DNA from: Deinococcus sp.
GTDB taxonomy: Bacteria; Deinococcota; Deinococci; Deinococcales; Deinococcaceae
DNA: 8,025 nt
NCBI RefSeq assembly: GCF_018260405.1
Contig: NZ_JAGLBG010000098.1
Span: 1-8,025 of the forward strand
Direction: 5' to 3'
Part shown: one piece after another, positions 5,718 to 8,025 of the stretch
Layout: each line of letters opens with the position of its first letter
Position numbering within the stretch: the stretch's first letter is position 1
Notes under the pieces: generated by a model
Told to the model about the DNA's origin: nothing
The model's database searches: none
The model's input: only the letters and a program-made list of their open reading frames with translations
Program-made: the position numbers and the translations under genes

Positions 5718-7952
5718 ATGAAAAAACTGTTGACGGCTCTCCTGACCCTCACTTCTGTCACCCTGGGCGCACAGGCCGCCACCCTGGTGGGCTGGGCCGA
5801 ACTGCCTGCCGACACCTTCGACGCTGGCCCCCCCAGCGGCGCGTGGAGTAACGGCGTGCGCGGCGCGGCCCGCTTCAAGAGCCAGCCGGTACAGGGCTTC
5901 TCGGCGGTGCAGTTCGGCAGCGACGGCAGCTACTGGTTTATGAGCGACAACGGCTACGGAGCAAAGAGCAACAGCGCCGACTACCTGCTGAGAATTCGCA
6001 ATTTCAAGCTGACCCCCCGCACCGCCAAGGGTGCCGCGCAGAAGGTGGACGTGGGAAGCTTTATCCAGTTCAGTGACCCCGACAAGAAAGTGCCTTGGCT
6101 GATTGTCAACGAGGCCACCACCGACCGCCTGCTCACCGGGGCCGACTTCGACGTGGAAGGTTTCGCCCTTGCCCCCGACGGCACCATCTGGGTGGGTGAG
6201 GAGTTCGGGCCTTACGTGCTGCACTTTTCGGCCACTGGCAAACTGCTCGAAGCCCCGGTGCCCACCCCGAACCTCGCCAGGCTGCCCACGCTGAAGGGTC
6301 AGGCCCCCATCGTCATCGGGCACCGGGGCAGCGCGGGCACCCTCCCCGAGCACACGCTGGGTTCTTACCAGGCGGCGGTGGACGGCGGCGCGGATTTCAT
6401 CGAGCCGGATCTGGTGGTTAGCAAGGACGGGGTGCTGATTGACCGTCACGAGCCGCTGCTGGCGACGCTGGACAAGCCGCTGGACCAGGGAGGCAAGGTG
6501 CTGGAAGCCACCGCCGACGTTGCCAAACACCCCGAATTTGCCTCCCGCGCCCGCATGGGCAAGCTCGATGGTCACGACGTGTACGGCTTCTGGGTCAACG
6601 ACTTCACGCTGGCCGAACTCAAGACCCTCAAAGCCATCGAGCGCCTGCCCCAGCTGCGCGGCACCAACTTTGACGGGCAATTCGAGATTCTGACGCTGCC
6701 CGAAATTATCGCCTTCGTGAAGAATGTGGAGGCCAAAACCGGCAAGAAAATCGGCATCTACCCCGAGACCAAGCACCCCAGCTACATGAAAGCGGCGGGC
6801 TTTGATATCAATCAGTTGCTAATCGACACGCTGAAAAAGGAAAACTTTACCGACCCCAACCGGGTGTTTATCCAGTCCTTCGAGGTCAACAACCTCAAGG
6901 AACTGAAGACCAAGATTATGCCAGCAGCGGGCGTGAATATCCCACTGATCCAGCTGATCAACAGCGACGACCAACCCGCTTACGACCTGCTGGCGGCAGG
7001 CGACACGCGCACCCCCAAGGACATGCTCAGCGACGCGGGCCTCAAGGAAATCGCCAGCTACGCCACCGGCGTCGGACCTTACAAGCGCTGGATTGTGGAC
7101 AACAAGGGCCAGACCACCGACCTGGTAAGCCGCGCCCACGCCGCCGGGCTGTATATCCATACCTGGACGCTACGCAGCGAACCCACCTACCTGCTGCCCC
7201 AGTACAAAAACGACCCCGAGGCCGAGATGCGCCAGCTTCTGCGGGCCGGGGTAGACGGCTTTTTCACCGACTTTCCGGCGACCGGCGCGAAGGTGGCGGC
7301 GCAGTACACCACGCCGTTTGTGCGTAGCCCCCAGAACCCCGACTTCTCGCAGGGCGTCAGTTCCAGCGCGGCCAATCTGCCCGGCAGCGGCGGCTTCGAG
7401 GGCTTCAACATTTCGCCCGACGGCAAGACCATCTATGCCCTGCTGGAAAAGACCGTCGCGGGCGACCTGCCCGGCCAGATTCGCCTGCACGCCCTCGACC
7501 TGGCCAGCCGGAAATGGAGCCTGGTGGGGCGCTACCCGCTGGACGACGCCAGCAACTCCATCGGCGACATGACCTTCGTCAACGACCACCAGGTGCTGGT
7601 GCTGGAGCGCGACCAGGCGCAGGGCGACGCAGCCAAAAATAAGCGCGTCTACCTGCTGGACATGGCGGCCACCAATGCCGACGGCACCCTCAAGAAGACG
7701 CAGGTCGCCGACCTGATGAACATCAGCGACCCGCAGGGCCTCGCGCCCAGCACCCAGGGCGGCGTGTTCAAGTTCCCGTATGTGACCATTGAAAACATCA
7801 TCGTGCTCGACGCTCGTACCATTCTGGTCGCCAACGACAACAACTACCCGGCGACCGGCGGGCGCGGCAAGGATGTCAAGGACGCCAACGAATTCCTGTG
7901 GATCAAGCTCGACGCGCCTTTGCAACTGGGCGCGGGCCTGGGACGCAAGTAA
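5718..7952 (+). CDS. Secreted GlpQ-type GDPD inserted in a phytase-like domain
   Basis: A 744-residue exported enzyme expected to hydrolyse glycerophosphodiesters outside the cytoplasmic membrane. The signal peptide is MKK, a hydrophobic core at 4-17 and cleavage after AQA (18-20). Residues about 60-185 match the first part of the 'esterase-like activity of phytase' domain: GFSAVQF, YWFMSDNGYG (72-81), DFDVEGFALAPDGTIWVGEE (143-162). Residues about 196-530 are a full GDPD domain of GlpQ type: H202-R203-G204, PEHT (210-213), E229 and D231, H244-E245, IGIYPETKHP (345-354), FIQSFE (384-389), IHTWTLR (480-486) and GVDGFFTDFP (511-520). The first domain type resumes at about 559: GFEGFNISPDGKTIYALLE, SIGDMTF, VLVLERD, then TIENIIVLDARTILVANDNN at 690-709. 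The propeller thus appears split by the GDPD insertion, and propeller repeats were not verified. An isolated GlpQ is about 350 residues. The start is set by the signal peptide, since the ribosome-binding site is weak. It lies 299 nt after ugpE, beyond a terminator. The products would feed UgpBAE. Confidence 0.9.
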   Translation: MKKLLTALLTLTSVTLGAQAATLVGWAELPADTFDAGPPSGAWSNGVRGAARFKSQPVQGFSAVQFGSDGSYWFMSDNGYGAKSNSADYLLRIRNFKLTPRTAKGAAQKVDVGSFIQFSDPDKKVPWLIVNEATTDRLLTGADFDVEGFALAPDGTIWVGEEFGPYVLHFSATGKLLEAPVPTPNLARLPTLKGQAPIVIGHRGSAGTLPEHTLGSYQAAVDGGADFIEPDLVVSKDGVLIDRHEPLLATLDKPLDQGGKVLEATADVAKHPEFASRARMGKLDGHDVYGFWVNDFTLAELKTLKAIERLPQLRGTNFDGQFEILTLPEIIAFVKNVEAKTGKKIGIYPETKHPSYMKAAGFDINQLLIDTLKKENFTDPNRVFIQSFEVNNLKELKTKIMPAAGVNIPLIQLINSDDQPAYDLLAAGDTRTPKDMLSDAGLKEIASYATGVGPYKRWIVDNKGQTTDLVSRAHAAGLYIHTWTLRSEPTYLLPQYKNDPEAEMRQLLRAGVDGFFTDFPATGAKVAAQYTTPFVRSPQNPDFSQGVSSSAANLPGSGGFEGFNISPDGKTIYALLEKTVAGDLPGQIRLHALDLASRKWSLVGRYPLDDASNSIGDMTFVNDHQVLVLERDQAQGDAAKNKRVYLLDMAATNADGTLKKTQVADLMNISDPQGLAPSTQGGVFKFPYVTIENIIVLDARTILVANDNNYPATGGRGKDVKDANEFLWIKLDAPLQLGAGLGRK

Positions 7953-8025
7953 TACGGATTCCGCTAAATTCCGCCACAGTCGGGAAGACACCGCCTGCGG
8001 CTCCATACCGCGAAACCCGTATGTT
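7952..8025. mobile_element. Related MITE-like element, copy B (cut by the window edge)
   Basis: ATACGGATTCCG (7952-7963) begins at the last A of the stop codon of the preceding gene, exactly as copy A does at ugpE. The first 63 bases match the reverse complement of 5491-5553 at 55 of 63 positions, so the two copies are in opposite orientation. A CATAC/GTATG hairpin is kept (CATACCG ... CGTATG, 8004-8023) although its loop differs. The other end lies beyond 8025. Confidence 0.65.

Overview
The window comes from a GC-rich bacterium, and I infer a Deinococcus or close relative. The grounds are protein style (Ala/Gln-rich signal peptides beginning MKK), strongly GC-biased third codon positions, and TANNNT -10 boxes placed 6-7 nt before start codons, as in the leaderless mRNAs known from Deinococcus. 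The genus is an inference and was not tested by any search.

Layout: the left edge holds the last 40 codons of an unrecognised plus-strand gene (1-123). It converges on a minus-strand short-chain dehydrogenase/reductase (333-1013). Divergent from that is a small cytosolic glycerophosphodiester phosphodiesterase (GDPD, 1117-1800). Next comes a UgpBAE-type importer for sn-glycerol-3-phosphate or glycerophosphodiesters: binding protein (1944-3236), a 399-nt gap, and two permeases overlapping by 11 nt (3636-4574, 4564-5418). A strong intrinsic terminator (5588-5629) closes this unit. The last gene (5718-7952) encodes a 744-residue secreted protein in which a GlpQ-type GDPD domain sits inside a phytase-like propeller domain. 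No ATPase (UgpC/MalK-like) gene is present, so the permeases presumably use one encoded elsewhere.

The genes form a scheme for scavenging phosphorus and carbon from phospholipid headgroup esters. The secreted GDPD would release glycerol-3-phosphate outside the membrane, UgpBAE would import glycerol-3-phosphate or intact diesters, and the cytosolic GDPD would cleave imported diesters. The dehydrogenase has no evident link to this.

The non-coding DNA is rich in structure. A 136-bp element with terminal inverted repeats starts exactly at the ugpE stop codon, and an inverted relative starts exactly at the stop codon of the last gene and runs off the window. The ugpB-ugpA gap holds five tandem copies of a 16-bp unit, a 9-bp hairpin, and a 9-bp inverted repeat near its ends that resembles the element termini. 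CCTGAC-type direct repeats spaced by 11 or 22 bp lie upstream of ugpB and of the last gene, reminiscent of the spacing of Pho boxes.
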